Assembly: GCF_008330945.1 (NCBI RefSeq)
Contig: NZ_CP043489.1
Coordinates: 620,001 to 684,000 of the forward strand
DNA length: 64,000 bases
Direction: 5' to 3'
DNA from: Labrys sp. KNU-23
Lineage (GTDB): Bacteria; Pseudomonadota; Alphaproteobacteria; Rhizobiales; Labraceae
This document shows positions 21,207-29,070 of the stretch, piece by piece. Position numbers and translations under genes: made by a program. The notes below the pieces were generated by a model, which made no database searches, was not told the origin of the DNA, and was given only the letters and a program-made list of their open reading frames with translations. How positions within the stretch are numbered: the stretch's first letter is position 1; each line of letters begins with the position of its first letter.

Positions 21207-21557
21207 ATGAATCTTCTCGGCAAAACCATGATTGCGGCCTCTTTCGCGCTGACGGGCCTGATGGCCAGTGTCGGCTCGTCCTCCGCCATGAACGTCGCTC
21301 CCGCAGCGCCAGGCGCCTCGCCGCTGGTCCAGGATGTCCGCTGGGGCTGTGGCCCCGGCTGGCAGCCCAATCGCTGGGGCCGCTGCGTCCCGGTTCGCCG
21401 TCCCTATTACGGCTATGGCGGTGGTTATGGCTACGGCGGCGGCTATGGCTGGGGTCACGGCCCCCGCAGGGGCTGGGGTGACGATTGGGGTCGCGGCCGC
21501 CGCGGCGGCTGGGAACGCCCCTATTATGGCCGCGGCGGTCAGTGGCGCGACTACTGA
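21207..21557 (+). CDS. GCG_CRPN-type small secreted Gly/Tyr-rich protein
   Basis: 116 residues. A Sec signal peptide (LLGKTMIAASFALTGLMAS..SSSA, cleavage around residue 27) is followed by a short linker and the motif WGCGPGWQPNRWGRCVPVRRP, recognisable as the GCG_CRPN prefix that precedes Gly/Tyr-rich repeats; each of its two Cys could pair. The rest is low-complexity GYGGGYGYGGGYGWG and Arg/Gly/Trp-rich up to the end. Such proteins are widespread in Bradyrhizobium-like genomes and have no known function; a surface or envelope role is a guess. The RBS is AATGAGG before ATG 21207. No operon partners. Confidence 0.75.
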   Translation: MNLLGKTMIAASFALTGLMASVGSSSAMNVAPAAPGASPLVQDVRWGCGPGWQPNRWGRCVPVRRPYYGYGGGYGYGGGYGWGHGPRRGWGDDWGRGRRGGWERPYYGRGGQWRDY

Positions 21558-21809
21558 TCCGACAAAGCAAGTCATGAGGCGGGCGGCTGGATCGAACCTG
21601 CCCTCCTCATCCGGTTGAGCCACCGGTGTCCTGCGTAACTGGCTCAAGCGTGAAAACGGTGCCCCAGGCAAACGCCCGCCTTGCGAAAGCAAGACACATG
21701 CAGGCGCCTGACGGCACCGTTTTGCATTTCGATCGTTCTCGCGTCATCGGCAAAGCTGCGTCGCGCCGAAGAGTACGGCCATCAGCTTTTTTGGCCGGGG
21801 CGCCGCGCC

Positions 21810-22748
21810 TCAGGAGACGCGAAGCGGGTCCAACCGGGCCGCCGCTTCCTCCACGGCTCGCCTTTCAGGCATGCCGTCCCAGCCATTGCCGAGCTCGCAT
21901 TTGAGGCTCGCGGCAGCGCTGGCAAAGCGGGCGGCGTCGATCACCGGCCGTCCTTCCGCCAGCCCGGCGGCCAGGGCGCCGTGAAAAACGTCTCCCGCAC
22001 CGGTGGTATCCTGCACGGTCACCGGCACGGCGGGCACAAGGGTTAGAGCGCCGTCCACCCACCACAGTGAGCCCCGGGCCCCCAATGTAAGGCCGAACAT
22101 GCCACCGAGGCGCCGCGACAGCGCTTCGCACCCTTCTGCGTCCGGCTGCGCCCCGGCGCTGGCGAGGGCAAATCCATCTTCCGAGAACACCGGCAGGCTT
22201 GCCCGTCGCGCCAGTTCGAGCAGCACCGCCAGATCGGTGACCTCCGCGTCGAGCACCGACGGGACTTCGGCGGCGGCAGCCGCGTCCAGCACGGCAAGAG
22301 AGGCTTCGTGCCAATTGATGTCGGCCAGCACGGCGCCGGCCTTTGGGATTTCCTGCAATGGCAGATGGGCCGGAGAGGTCGGCAGAACGGTATGATCATG
22401 CCCGACGATGAAACGTTCGCCCTGGCGATCGACGATCACCACGGCGGTGATCGTATCCATCTCACCACTGCACTTCACGCCACCGATCCCCACGCCGTGA
22501 TGGCGCAGGCGTTCGCACAGGAAGGCCGCCTCGGCATCGCTGCCCAGGCGGCTCCACAGTTCGACCGGCAGCAGCAGACGGGCACAGGCCACAGCCGCCG
22601 TCGCCGCCGGTCCACCGCCCCGTTTGAAATGATGCCGGGCCGTGACCTTGATCGCCTGCCGCGGCATTTCGTCGATCTCCAGCACCTGGTCCACCGTTGT
22701 GGTGCCGACACAGATGACAGGCCCCCTCGTTCTCATCGGCTCTTGCAT
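21810..22748 (-). CDS. PfkB family carbohydrate kinase (ribokinase-like)
   Basis: About 312 residues with the ribokinase fold. The N-terminus has CVGTTTVDQVLEIDEMP and the glycine pair RGGGPAATAAVACARLG-like substrate region; the C-terminal signature DTTGAGDVFHGALAAGLAEG holds the catalytic Asp. The substrate cannot be told from sequence; the adenosine kinase, fructokinase and sulfofructose kinase branches are all possible. Starts at ATG 22748 (MQEPMRTRG) or 22736; the frame extends to 22910 but that part is not family-like. It stands alone: the gap upstream (22749-23581) has no gene, and the downstream neighbour is convergent. Confidence 0.88.
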   Translation of the reverse strand: MQEPMRTRGPVICVGTTTVDQVLEIDEMPRQAIKVTARHHFKRGGGPAATAAVACARLLLPVELWSRLGSDAEAAFLCERLRHHGVGIGGVKCSGEMDTITAVVIVDRQGERFIVGHDHTVLPTSPAHLPLQEIPKAGAVLADINWHEASLAVLDAAAAAEVPSVLDAEVTDLAVLLELARRASLPVFSEDGFALASAGAQPDAEGCEALSRRLGGMFGLTLGARGSLWWVDGALTLVPAVPVTVQDTTGAGDVFHGALAAGLAEGRPVIDAARFASAAASLKCELGNGWDGMPERRAVEEAAARLDPLRVS

Positions 22749-23581
22749 GATAGCCTTGTCTTCGCCGCCCGAGGCATGCCGCCCGCGGGTCCTTTCAGGA
22801 TGTTTCCTCGCGTTGATATAAGGCCAGTTTGTCAGACAAAACAATATGACGATCGGCTCTCCCGAGGGGACTTCCGGGCGGCGCCAACCATGATCGCATC
22901 GGGTTGGCAAGCCTGACCAAACGTCAGCTTCCCTACCGATATAACACCCGCGTCACGCTCGTGCTGGTGTTGTCAGACCAACGTTCGGGGATCGGGGAAG
23001 AGCGCATGTTGCAGCTATGGACAAAAGCGCTCGCCTCGTACTGCTGTAGTAACTTACCGGCGGACTTGGTCACTTGCGCTCGTCGAGAGGCAATGAAAAG
23101 CCCGGTCCACGCAAACGCGGCCGGGCTTTCGCATGTCGGACGGTCGGGTGGCTCGAATCGGGCATCCAACCGCCAGATCAGGCCAACCGCAAGGCGCCAG
23201 GTCCGGAATGTCACCGTGGTTGAAACCGATTTCGGTGGGATTCTTTTGGGTCTTTCTCCGATAGGCCTCCCGGTGCTTCTGGCAGGCCCGGTACGCCTGG
23301 CAGCGGACGCGCGGATCGGCAATGAGGCTGACAAGGATCATCGTCGTCTTTCTCGAATTCATCGTTTGTTGCGGCGCAACATGATGTGCGCCAGACCGGC
23401 CCGGTAGCGATGCGAGCGCATGGCTATCAAGGGGGCCTTTCGCAACAGCCCCAACCCAGGAGCTAGGACTATCGCCTATCTGACTAACCAACCGCCCTCC
23501 GAGTTATCGAAGGGAACCAACACGCATTTTGCACCTATCAATACGACCGATCGCACGGATGAGATCGAGGAAAGTTCACCT
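22749..23581. other. Gene-poor 0.8-kb gap with one isolated hairpin
   Basis: No reading frame here has a recognisable product. Frames of 130-145 codons on the minus strand (22933-23334, 23054-23491) are Arg/Ser/Cys-rich without a ribosome-binding site, and look spurious. The kinase promoter should lie near 22750-22900, the acetyltransferase promoter near 23450-23570. The one structured element is the hairpin at 23097-23129. Confidence 0.5.
23092..23129 (-). terminator. Isolated terminator-like hairpin
   Basis: AAAGCCCGG (23097-23105) and CCGGGCTTT (23121-23129) form a perfect 9-bp stem with a 15-nt loop. On the minus strand the stem runs into CTTTTCATTG, giving four Ts. No gene ends just upstream of it in that direction, so it could end a small non-coding RNA or a remote transcript. 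Confidence 0.45.
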
Positions 23582-24142
23582 ATGCCCCTTCTGTCGGCAT
23601 TCACCGTCGCTCCGACCATCGAAACGTCGCGCCTGATTCTGCGGGCGCACAGACCCAGCGATCTGGAGAGCGTCACGGCCATGTGGGCAGAGCCCGCGGT
23701 GCTTCGTTATGTGCGCAGATCCCCCTATCCGCGCGAGGAAGTCTGGACCCGGATGCTGCGCTATGCCGGCCATTGGCTGTGGATGGGGTTCGGCTTCTGG
23801 ATCGTGACCGACAAGGCCGATGGGCATTTCCTCGGCGAGGTCGGCATTCATAATTTCGAGCGCGACATCGAACCGGAGTTTTCAGGGACACCGGAACTCG
23901 GCTACTCCCTGATTGGGGCCGCCCATGGCAAGGGCTATGCCACCGAGGCGGCCAAGGCCGTCCTGAACTGGTTCGACAGCCATATCGATCTGCCGCACAC
24001 CAATTGCATGACGAGCCCCGATAATATCCACTCCCAGCGGGTCGCCCTCAAATGCGGCTATGAATATCTGCGCCAGTCCATTCATCTGGGCTCGCCCGTT
24101 GCGATCTTTCGCAGGCGCAGAATCATCGCTCCCTCGCCATGA
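23582..24142 (+). CDS. GNAT family N-acetyltransferase (RimJ/RimL-like)
   Basis: 186 residues. The acetyl-CoA fold is recognisable: the first strand ETSRLILRAHRPSDLESV, then FWIVTDKADGHFLGEVGI, the pyrophosphate-binding turn in ELGYSLIGAAHGKGYATEAAKAV (A-H-G-K-G-Y-A, the Q/RxxGxG/A motif) and SQRVALKCGYEYL near the C-terminus. This is the pattern of the RimJ/RimL/Acetyltransf_3 group, which includes ribosomal protein and small-molecule acetyltransferases; substrate unknown. ATG 23582 has GAGGAAAG upstream; the frame is open from 23420 without homology. A perfect 11-bp hairpin follows at 24217-24249. Confidence 0.88.
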   Translation: MPLLSAFTVAPTIETSRLILRAHRPSDLESVTAMWAEPAVLRYVRRSPYPREEVWTRMLRYAGHWLWMGFGFWIVTDKADGHFLGEVGIHNFERDIEPEFSGTPELGYSLIGAAHGKGYATEAAKAVLNWFDSHIDLPHTNCMTSPDNIHSQRVALKCGYEYLRQSIHLGSPVAIFRRRRIIAPSP

Positions 24143-24216
24143 AGCAATGTGGAACCATGGCTTGATCGCTCTGGTGACGTTAGGGACGCCAAGGCCTTGA
24201 CTGTGATTGGGCCAGA

Positions 24217-24249
24217 AAAGCTTGCCGGCTCTCAGCGTCGGCAAGCTTT
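24217..24249 (+). terminator. Hairpin downstream of the acetyltransferase gene
   Basis: AAAGCTTGCCG (24217-24227) and CGGCAAGCTTT (24239-24249), perfect 11-bp stem with an 11-nt loop, 75 bp after the stop. No T-run follows beyond the stem itself, so its strength as a terminator is uncertain. Confidence 0.5.
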
Positions 24250-24428
24250 CGCCGGAATGGAAACTGATGCGAGCTGACGAAGGTTCCGCTTTTTTCTTTG
24301 GCAGACTCGGTCTATCACCAGGGTGTGCCGTACCTTCGCCGTATTCCTGATCACACAAATAGGCATTCCGGCTGAGGCTTATCCAGAGTCGGCGGCGGCC
24401 AATATCCGCCGAAAATGAGGGAGTTAGA

Positions 24429-24914
24429 ATGATGCTTCGTTCCGCCATCATTGGTACCGGACTACTGATCGCTAGCGCGGTCGTTCTTGCGGCGCCGGCG
24501 CAGGCGCTCACCATGAAGGAGTGCGGCGACAAATATCAGGCCGCCAAAACTGGCAACACGCTCAACGGCTTGAGCTGGAACGACTTCCGCAAGGCTCAGT
24601 GCGGTACGGAAGCGGCCCCGGCTGCAGCAACACCCGCAGCCCCTGCCCCGGCGACGACGACTGCCAAGCCGGCGCCTGCTCCATCCGCGACCACCGCCGC
24701 CAAACCCGCTCCGGCTGCAACCGCTTCGGGCAATGCCGTGTTCCCATCGGCCATTGATCCGAAATATGCCAAGGAATCTGCCGGCAAGCAGCGCATGCAC
24801 ACCTGTCTCGACCAGTACAACGCCAACAAGGCCAGCAATGGCAATGGCGGCCTGAAATGGATCCAGAAGGGCGGCGGCTATTACAGCGAATGCAACAAGA
24901 AGCTGAAGAGCTGA
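24429..24914 (+). CDS. Small exported protein with two Cys-pair motifs joined by a Pro/Ala linker
   Basis: 161 residues. Sec signal peptide to about residue 26 (IIGTGLLIASAVVLAAPAQA). Two similar segments can be aligned: MKECGDKYQAAK..LNGLSWNDFRKAQC (~29-58) and MHTCLDQYNANK..NGGLKWIQKGGGYYSEC (~124-156). Each has Cys, x3 Tyr, a Lys, Gly-Leu-x-Trp and a second Cys. Between them is a ~45-residue AP/TT-rich linker and a conserved-looking FPSAIDPKYAKESAGK. This looks like an ancient duplication. Similar conserved hypothetical proteins occur in Rhizobiales; function unknown, periplasmic location likely. GAGGGAGTTAGA precedes the ATG. A strong terminator follows, so it is a complete monocistronic unit. 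Confidence 0.75.
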   Translation: MMLRSAIIGTGLLIASAVVLAAPAQALTMKECGDKYQAAKTGNTLNGLSWNDFRKAQCGTEAAPAAATPAAPAPATTTAKPAPAPSATTAAKPAPAATASGNAVFPSAIDPKYAKESAGKQRMHTCLDQYNANKASNGNGGLKWIQKGGGYYSECNKKLKS

Positions 24915-24940
24915 TCTCGTTTTTCTTCTTCGTCGTGATG

Positions 24941-24973
24941 CGGCCGCGGATATGCTCCGCGGCCGTTTCTTTT
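24941..24973 (+). terminator. Rho-independent terminator
   Basis: CGGCCGCGGA (24941-24950), 5-nt loop TATGC, TCCGCGGCCG (24956-24965), followed by TTTCTTTT. It ends the small exported protein gene and lies just before the convergent Gfo/Idh stop. Confidence 0.9.
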
Positions 24974-24989
24974 CGCAAGTGCGAAGGGA

Positions 24990-26132
24990 TCAGGCCGCCA
25001 CCTTGGTCCAGCTTCCCCTGGCGAAGCTTTCCGCGATGGCATGGACGGTACGCTCAATGGCGATGCCGTCGTCGAAATCGAACACCGAGGCCTTCTCGCC
25101 CTGGATGCGGGCAATCAGTTCGCGACACTCGATCACTTTCAGATCGTTGAAGCCAAGCCCGTGGCCAGGTGCCGGGATGAAGCGGTCATAGGGCTTGTGT
25201 ACGGGCGCACTGAGAATGGTCCGAAACCCCTGGGTCTCCTCGGCCCCCTCGCGGCGGAAGAGTTGCACCTCGTTGAAGCGCTCCTGATCGAACACGATGG
25301 CGCCGGCATCGCCGAAGACCTGCAGCTGGATGCGCCCCTTGCGCCCCCAGGCCGCGCGGTTGACGGTGAGCACACCGGAAGCACCGCTCTCGAGGCGTAG
25401 CAAGGCCGTAGCGATATCGTAATTCTCGATGGCCCGCCGGCCGCCGTCAGGATGCGGGCGGTCCGCATAGGGCCTGGCCATCTCCCCGAACACTTCGGCG
25501 ACCCCGCCAAGGACGAAACGCAGCAGGCTGAGCGGGTGCACGGCAAAGTCGTCGAGGGCCCCGTATCCGGCGCTGGCCTCGTTGCGGGTCGCGAACGGCG
25601 TTTGCCGATCGGCCATGAAATCCTCGTCCATCTCCATGCGGACGTGATTGACGACGCCGATCGTCCCTTCGCCGATCAGCTTGCGGATCAACCGCATGGC
25701 CGGGTTCTGGATGTAGTTGTAGCCCAGGACGGCAACCTTGCCGCTGCGGCGCCATGCCGCCTGCATCGCCTGCGCGTCGGCAAAAGCCGTCGCCATCGGC
25801 TTTTCGCACCAGACATGCTTGCCCGCTTCCAGCGCGGCGATCGCCATTTCGGCGTGGAAGCGGTTCGGCGTGGTTATCGAGATCACGTCGATCTGCGGGT
25901 CGGCCAGGAGCTCACGCCAGTCGCCGGTCGAGGTAGCAAAGCCCAGTTCCGCCGCCTTGGTGCTGGCCAAATCGGCCGAAGCTTCAGCAAGCGCGAGCAA
26001 ACGCGGCCTGACAACGTCACCGAAGGTCGAGGCCACCGCATTCCAGGCCAGAGCGTGACATTTGCCCATATACCCCGTGCCGATCAGGCCGATTCCAAGC
26101 CCCCTGCCATCCGATTTAGCCGACGCATCCAT
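24990..26132 (-). CDS. Gfo/Idh/MocA family oxidoreductase
   Basis: 380 residues, NAD(P)-dependent dehydrogenase. The Rossmann fold starts at LGIGLIGTGYMGKCHALAW (GxGxxG), and the family catalytic-lysine motif is EKPMATAFADAQ (residues ~105-116). Later come RMEMDEDFMADRQTPFATRN and GALDDFAVHPLSLLRFVLGG, with Asp and His in the place of the usual catalytic residues. Among relatives are inositol and inosose dehydrogenases, so it could act on a second inositol isomer; this is inferred from its position next to the RpiR regulator and iol genes. ATG 26132 has a strong GGAGGCAGGTG upstream. Its promoter region carries a 9-bp inverted repeat (26197-26233). Confidence 0.9.
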   Translation of the reverse strand: MDASAKSDGRGLGIGLIGTGYMGKCHALAWNAVASTFGDVVRPRLLALAEASADLASTKAAELGFATSTGDWRELLADPQIDVISITTPNRFHAEMAIAALEAGKHVWCEKPMATAFADAQAMQAAWRRSGKVAVLGYNYIQNPAMRLIRKLIGEGTIGVVNHVRMEMDEDFMADRQTPFATRNEASAGYGALDDFAVHPLSLLRFVLGGVAEVFGEMARPYADRPHPDGGRRAIENYDIATALLRLESGASGVLTVNRAAWGRKGRIQLQVFGDAGAIVFDQERFNEVQLFRREGAEETQGFRTILSAPVHKPYDRFIPAPGHGLGFNDLKVIECRELIARIQGEKASVFDFDDGIAIERTVHAIAESFARGSWTKVAA

Positions 26133-26196
26133 CACCTGCCTCCATTCGCGTTCATCCGCCATACCGCCATGGTATGGCCGTCATTCCATTTCATTG

Positions 26197-26233
26197 TGCA
26201 ATGCAGCACAGATCTGTTGTATGTTGCATTGCA
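26197..26233. promoter_or_regulatory. Candidate operator, 9-bp inverted repeat
   Basis: TGCAATGCA (26197-26205) and TGCATTGCA (26225-26233) are perfect inverted repeats with a 19-nt spacer that itself contains the palindrome ACAGATCTGT. Located 65-100 bp upstream of the Gfo/Idh start and about 450 bp upstream of the RpiR-type regulator, it is a likely regulator-binding site, perhaps for that regulator. Confidence 0.5.
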
Positions 26234-26351
26234 TCAAAATCGGCACAGATCGATTCGACTCGCCGGGAGCGCTCGTGCGGCCTCCCGGAGGAAGAAAGGA
26301 TATCCATGCTGGCTCGCGCCGCTCGCCGTCGCAGCCAAGGGGACAACTGCC

Positions 26352-26504
26352 ATGCTGTTTACTGGCATCATCGCGGCCTTGATTGCCCGCTTCATCGACG
26401 ACCCGGCCCGGCATCTGCCGCCGCCCTCCTCCGACGCGCCACGCGACCGGGACGAGGAAAAGCCTACAACCGACGGTGTCGATCCGCTCACGCGCCGGTG
26501 CTGA
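26352..26504 (+). CDS. Possible small membrane protein (50 aa)
   Basis: ATG 26352 is preceded by AAGGGGAC at a good distance. The product begins with one hydrophobic segment (MLFTGIIAALIARFID) and continues with a Pro/Asp/Arg-rich tail to the stop at 26504. No homologue is recognised. It lies in the region between the divergent Gfo/Idh and RpiR genes. It may simply be an open stretch in a 5' region; confidence is low. Confidence 0.3.
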   Translation: MLFTGIIAALIARFIDDPARHLPPPSSDAPRDRDEEKPTTDGVDPLTRRC

Positions 26505-26678
26505 GCCGATCCACACCCCCGATTGCGAAACGGGTTTCGCAGTCTTTTCAGTTGCACTAACCTTCCCTGGGACGCGCCTTTGCGGCACGATCCGGCATCG
26601 CGGTCGCGTGGCATCACCGGCAGCGGTGTCAATGATAGGGAGGGCAGCCGATACACTGCCCCGCTTCTGGAATGGAAC

Positions 26679-27512
26679 ATGGCCATGGCTGAGGACGAGA
26701 CGCGCGACTTTGCCGATTTTTCCGCGCGCCTTGCCGACCGGATCGACCAATTGCCGAAGCGCCTGCGGCAAGTGGCTCATTTCGCCAACGACCATCCCGA
26801 CGAGATTGCGCTTGGCACGGCTGCTGCGGTTGCCGAGAATGCCGGTGTGCAGGCCTCCACCCTGGTCCGCTTCGCCAAGACACTCGGCTATTCCGGTTTT
26901 TCCGACCTGCAGCAGGTCTTTCTTGCCCGCCTGAAGCAGCGTTTTCCCGACTATCGCCAGAGAGTGGCATTGCTGCGGGCCGAACCGAACGAAGGCTCGC
27001 TTTCGGCGCCGCTGCTCAACGGATTTGCCGACGCCGCCGCACTTTCGATCGAACGCCTGCGCACATCCGCCGATCCCGAAAAGATCGATGCGGCGATCGA
27101 ATTGCTCGCCGGCGCCGACATCATCCATCTGGTCGCGGCCCGCCGGCTTTTCTCGGTCGCGGCCTATCTCGCCTACGCCTTCGGCAATCTTGGCCAGCGC
27201 TGTGCCCTGGTCGACCATGTCGGCCAGCTCGGCAAGGAACAGATTTCGCTGGCGGGGCCCAGGGACGTGGTGCTGGCGATCTCCTACAATCCCTATTCGC
27301 CCGACACCATCGAGCTGGCTGGCATCGCGCATCAGCGCGGCAATGCCATCCTGGCCATTACCGACAGCCCGGCCAGCCCACTCGCCCGGCTCGCGCGCAT
27401 TCGCCTGGATGTGGAAGAGGCCGATCATGGTGCCTTCCGTTCGCTGGCGGCGACATTCGCCCTGGCCATGACGCTTGCCGTCGGCACGGCTGAACACAAG
27501 GGGCGCGACTAA
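26679..27512 (+). CDS. MurR/RpiR family transcriptional regulator with SIS domain
   Basis: 277 residues. The N-terminal HTH_6 domain (residues 8-85: LADRIDQLPKRLRQVAHFANDHPD, then ALGTAAAVAENAGVQASTLVRFAKTLGYSGF) binds DNA; the C-terminal SIS domain (from about 130: ADIIHLVAARRLFSVAAYLAYAF) binds a phosphosugar. In rhizobia a regulator of this family, IolR, controls inositol catabolism. The location between the Gfo/Idh gene and iolG makes the same role likely here. ATG 26679 starts the conserved part; the frame extends upstream to 26523. It converges with iolG. The inducer is expected to be an inositol-pathway phosphate such as 2-deoxy-5-keto-gluconate 6-phosphate, by analogy only. Confidence 0.9.
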   Translation: MAMAEDETRDFADFSARLADRIDQLPKRLRQVAHFANDHPDEIALGTAAAVAENAGVQASTLVRFAKTLGYSGFSDLQQVFLARLKQRFPDYRQRVALLRAEPNEGSLSAPLLNGFADAAALSIERLRTSADPEKIDAAIELLAGADIIHLVAARRLFSVAAYLAYAFGNLGQRCALVDHVGQLGKEQISLAGPRDVVLAISYNPYSPDTIELAGIAHQRGNAILAITDSPASPLARLARIRLDVEEADHGAFRSLAATFALAMTLAVGTAEHKGRD

Positions 27513-27617
27513 GGCGACCAACAGCGAACACCGCCGAGGCCAGCACCCGGCGTGTCGATCCCGCTCCACCAAGTGATGGAGCTGAGGAGACCGACACTCC
27601 TTCCCTCCGCGCCTGCC

Positions 27618-28604
27618 CTACAGCTTGATCGCGTTGCCGGTCTGAGCCGACTGCGTGGCGGCATCCGCCAGGACCTGGGCCTTCAGCCCATCCTCACCCG
27701 AGGGGTTGGGAGACTTGCCCGCCAGGATGGCATCGAGGAAGGCGGCCATCTCCAGGCGATAGGCCTCGGCATAACGTTCCAGGAAGAAGTCCTGCACGGG
27801 ATCGGCCAGGAAGCCGGCTCCCGTCGCCACCTCCACAGTGGTCTTCGGCACATTGTGGGCACGAATCAGCCCCTTGGAACCGTGCACCTCGATGCGCTGG
27901 TCATAGCCATAGGTCGCGCGGCGCGAATTCGAGATCTGGGCGATCTTGCCCGACGCCGTCTTCAGCAGTACGGCGGCAGTGTCGACATCTCCGGCCTTGC
28001 CGATCGCCGGATCGACGAGCGCGGAGGCAACCGCGTGCACTTCGACCGGCTCCTCGGCCAGCAGAAAGCGGGCCAGATCGAGGTCGTGGATCATCATGTC
28101 GCGGAAGAGGCCACCCGAGCTCTCGATATAGGAAACGGGCGGCGGCGCCGGGTCGCGCGAAATGATGGTGACCAGTTCCACCTCTCCGATCGATCCATCC
28201 ACGATGCGCTGCTTGAGCGTCGCGAAATTGGGGTCGAAACGGCGATTGAAGCCGATCATCAACGGCTTGCCGGCCTTGCCGACCTCGGTGAGACAGCGAC
28301 GGATCCTGTCGGATGACAGATCGACCGGCTTTTCACAGAACACCGCCTTGCCGGCCTGCACCGCCCGTTCGATCAAGTCGGCATGCGTGGTGGTCGGCGT
28401 GCAGATCAGTACCGCGTCGACGTCGGAGGCCGCGATGGCCTCGTCAATGGTGCTGACGCGCGCGCCAGTCTCGGCTGCGAGCGCCTCGGCGGAGGGCTGA
28501 TGCGGATCGGAAACCGAAATCAGCCTGGCTTGCGGGTGCAACGCCGCGTTGCGGCCATGGATCTTGCCGATACGGCCGGCGCCGAGAACTGCGAGACGAA
28601 CCAT
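27618..28604 (-). CDS. iolG: myo-Inositol 2-dehydrogenase
   Basis: 328 residues, first step of inositol breakdown: myo-inositol + NAD+ to scyllo-inosose. Rossmann start RLAVLGAGRIGKIHGRNAA (GxGRIGxxH), catalytic-lysine motif CEKPVDLSSDRIR (~residues 95-107), GFNRRFDPNFATLKQ and the IHDLDLARFLL block with the catalytic Asp/His region are as in IolG. ATG 28604 has GGGGAGAGAA before it; the frame continues far upstream but without homology. It is divergent from iolC across a 466-bp regulatory region, and convergent with the RpiR gene. Confidence 0.93.
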   Translation of the reverse strand: MVRLAVLGAGRIGKIHGRNAALHPQARLISVSDPHQPSAEALAAETGARVSTIDEAIAASDVDAVLICTPTTTHADLIERAVQAGKAVFCEKPVDLSSDRIRRCLTEVGKAGKPLMIGFNRRFDPNFATLKQRIVDGSIGEVELVTIISRDPAPPPVSYIESSGGLFRDMMIHDLDLARFLLAEEPVEVHAVASALVDPAIGKAGDVDTAAVLLKTASGKIAQISNSRRATYGYDQRIEVHGSKGLIRAHNVPKTTVEVATGAGFLADPVQDFFLERYAEAYRLEMAAFLDAILAGKSPNPSGEDGLKAQVLADAATQSAQTGNAIKL

Positions 28605-29070
28605 TTCTCTCCCCAATCTTTCGATTTTGACCCGAGGACCGGGCCTCTTTGCTGTACGATCGTCACCAGCAGGCTCCTGAGGAATCTGCGGAATTCCAAA
28701 CACTTGCGGAATTTCACGATATTGCTCATTCATGGGCGATATCGTGAAATTCTGTCGGGGCAATCTCGCCGCGCCATCGAATCGCAATCTTTCATGCGGA
28801 AGCGGCGGCAACGCTTGCTTCGTTCCAAAATATGGCATTTTTATTCTATATTGACAACACAATAGAATATATGTTTCATTTTTGGAGCGCTGATCAAAGG
28901 GCGCGGCAATCGCCGCAAGGCCCATGGTACACGGCGACAAGAACAAGGCGACGGCTCGCCATGGCGTCGCCAAGAGGAAGCGTTATGCGCCGGCCATTCC
29001 TGTTCGCCACGGTTGCAGCCTTGCAGCCGGGACCCAGGAACAAGCCGGTTCGCCTGTCTGGAGGTCAAGG
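28605..29070. promoter_or_regulatory. Divergent iolG / iolC control region
   Basis: 466 bp with two candidate operators. First, AATTTCACGATAT (28710-28722) and ATATCGTGAAATT (28739-28751) form a perfect 13-bp inverted repeat, spacer 16 nt. Second, ATTCTAT (28843-28849) and ATAGAAT (28862-28868) flank a -35-like TTGACA (28851-28856) in an AT-rich island (28835-28882) that stands out in this GC-rich DNA. A perfect -10 at 17 nt is not seen. The plus-strand transcript would have a leader of about 190 nt before iolC. Confidence 0.6.

Noticed and set aside
23140..23190. tRNA-like GGCTCGAATCGGG near the isolated hairpin
   Set aside because: Flanking bases do not form a T stem or acceptor stem; no cloverleaf on either strand.
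23054..23491. Minus-strand frame of 145 codons in the 0.8-kb gap
   Set aside because: No ribosome-binding site, no recognisable domain, and composition like a non-coding GC-rich frame.
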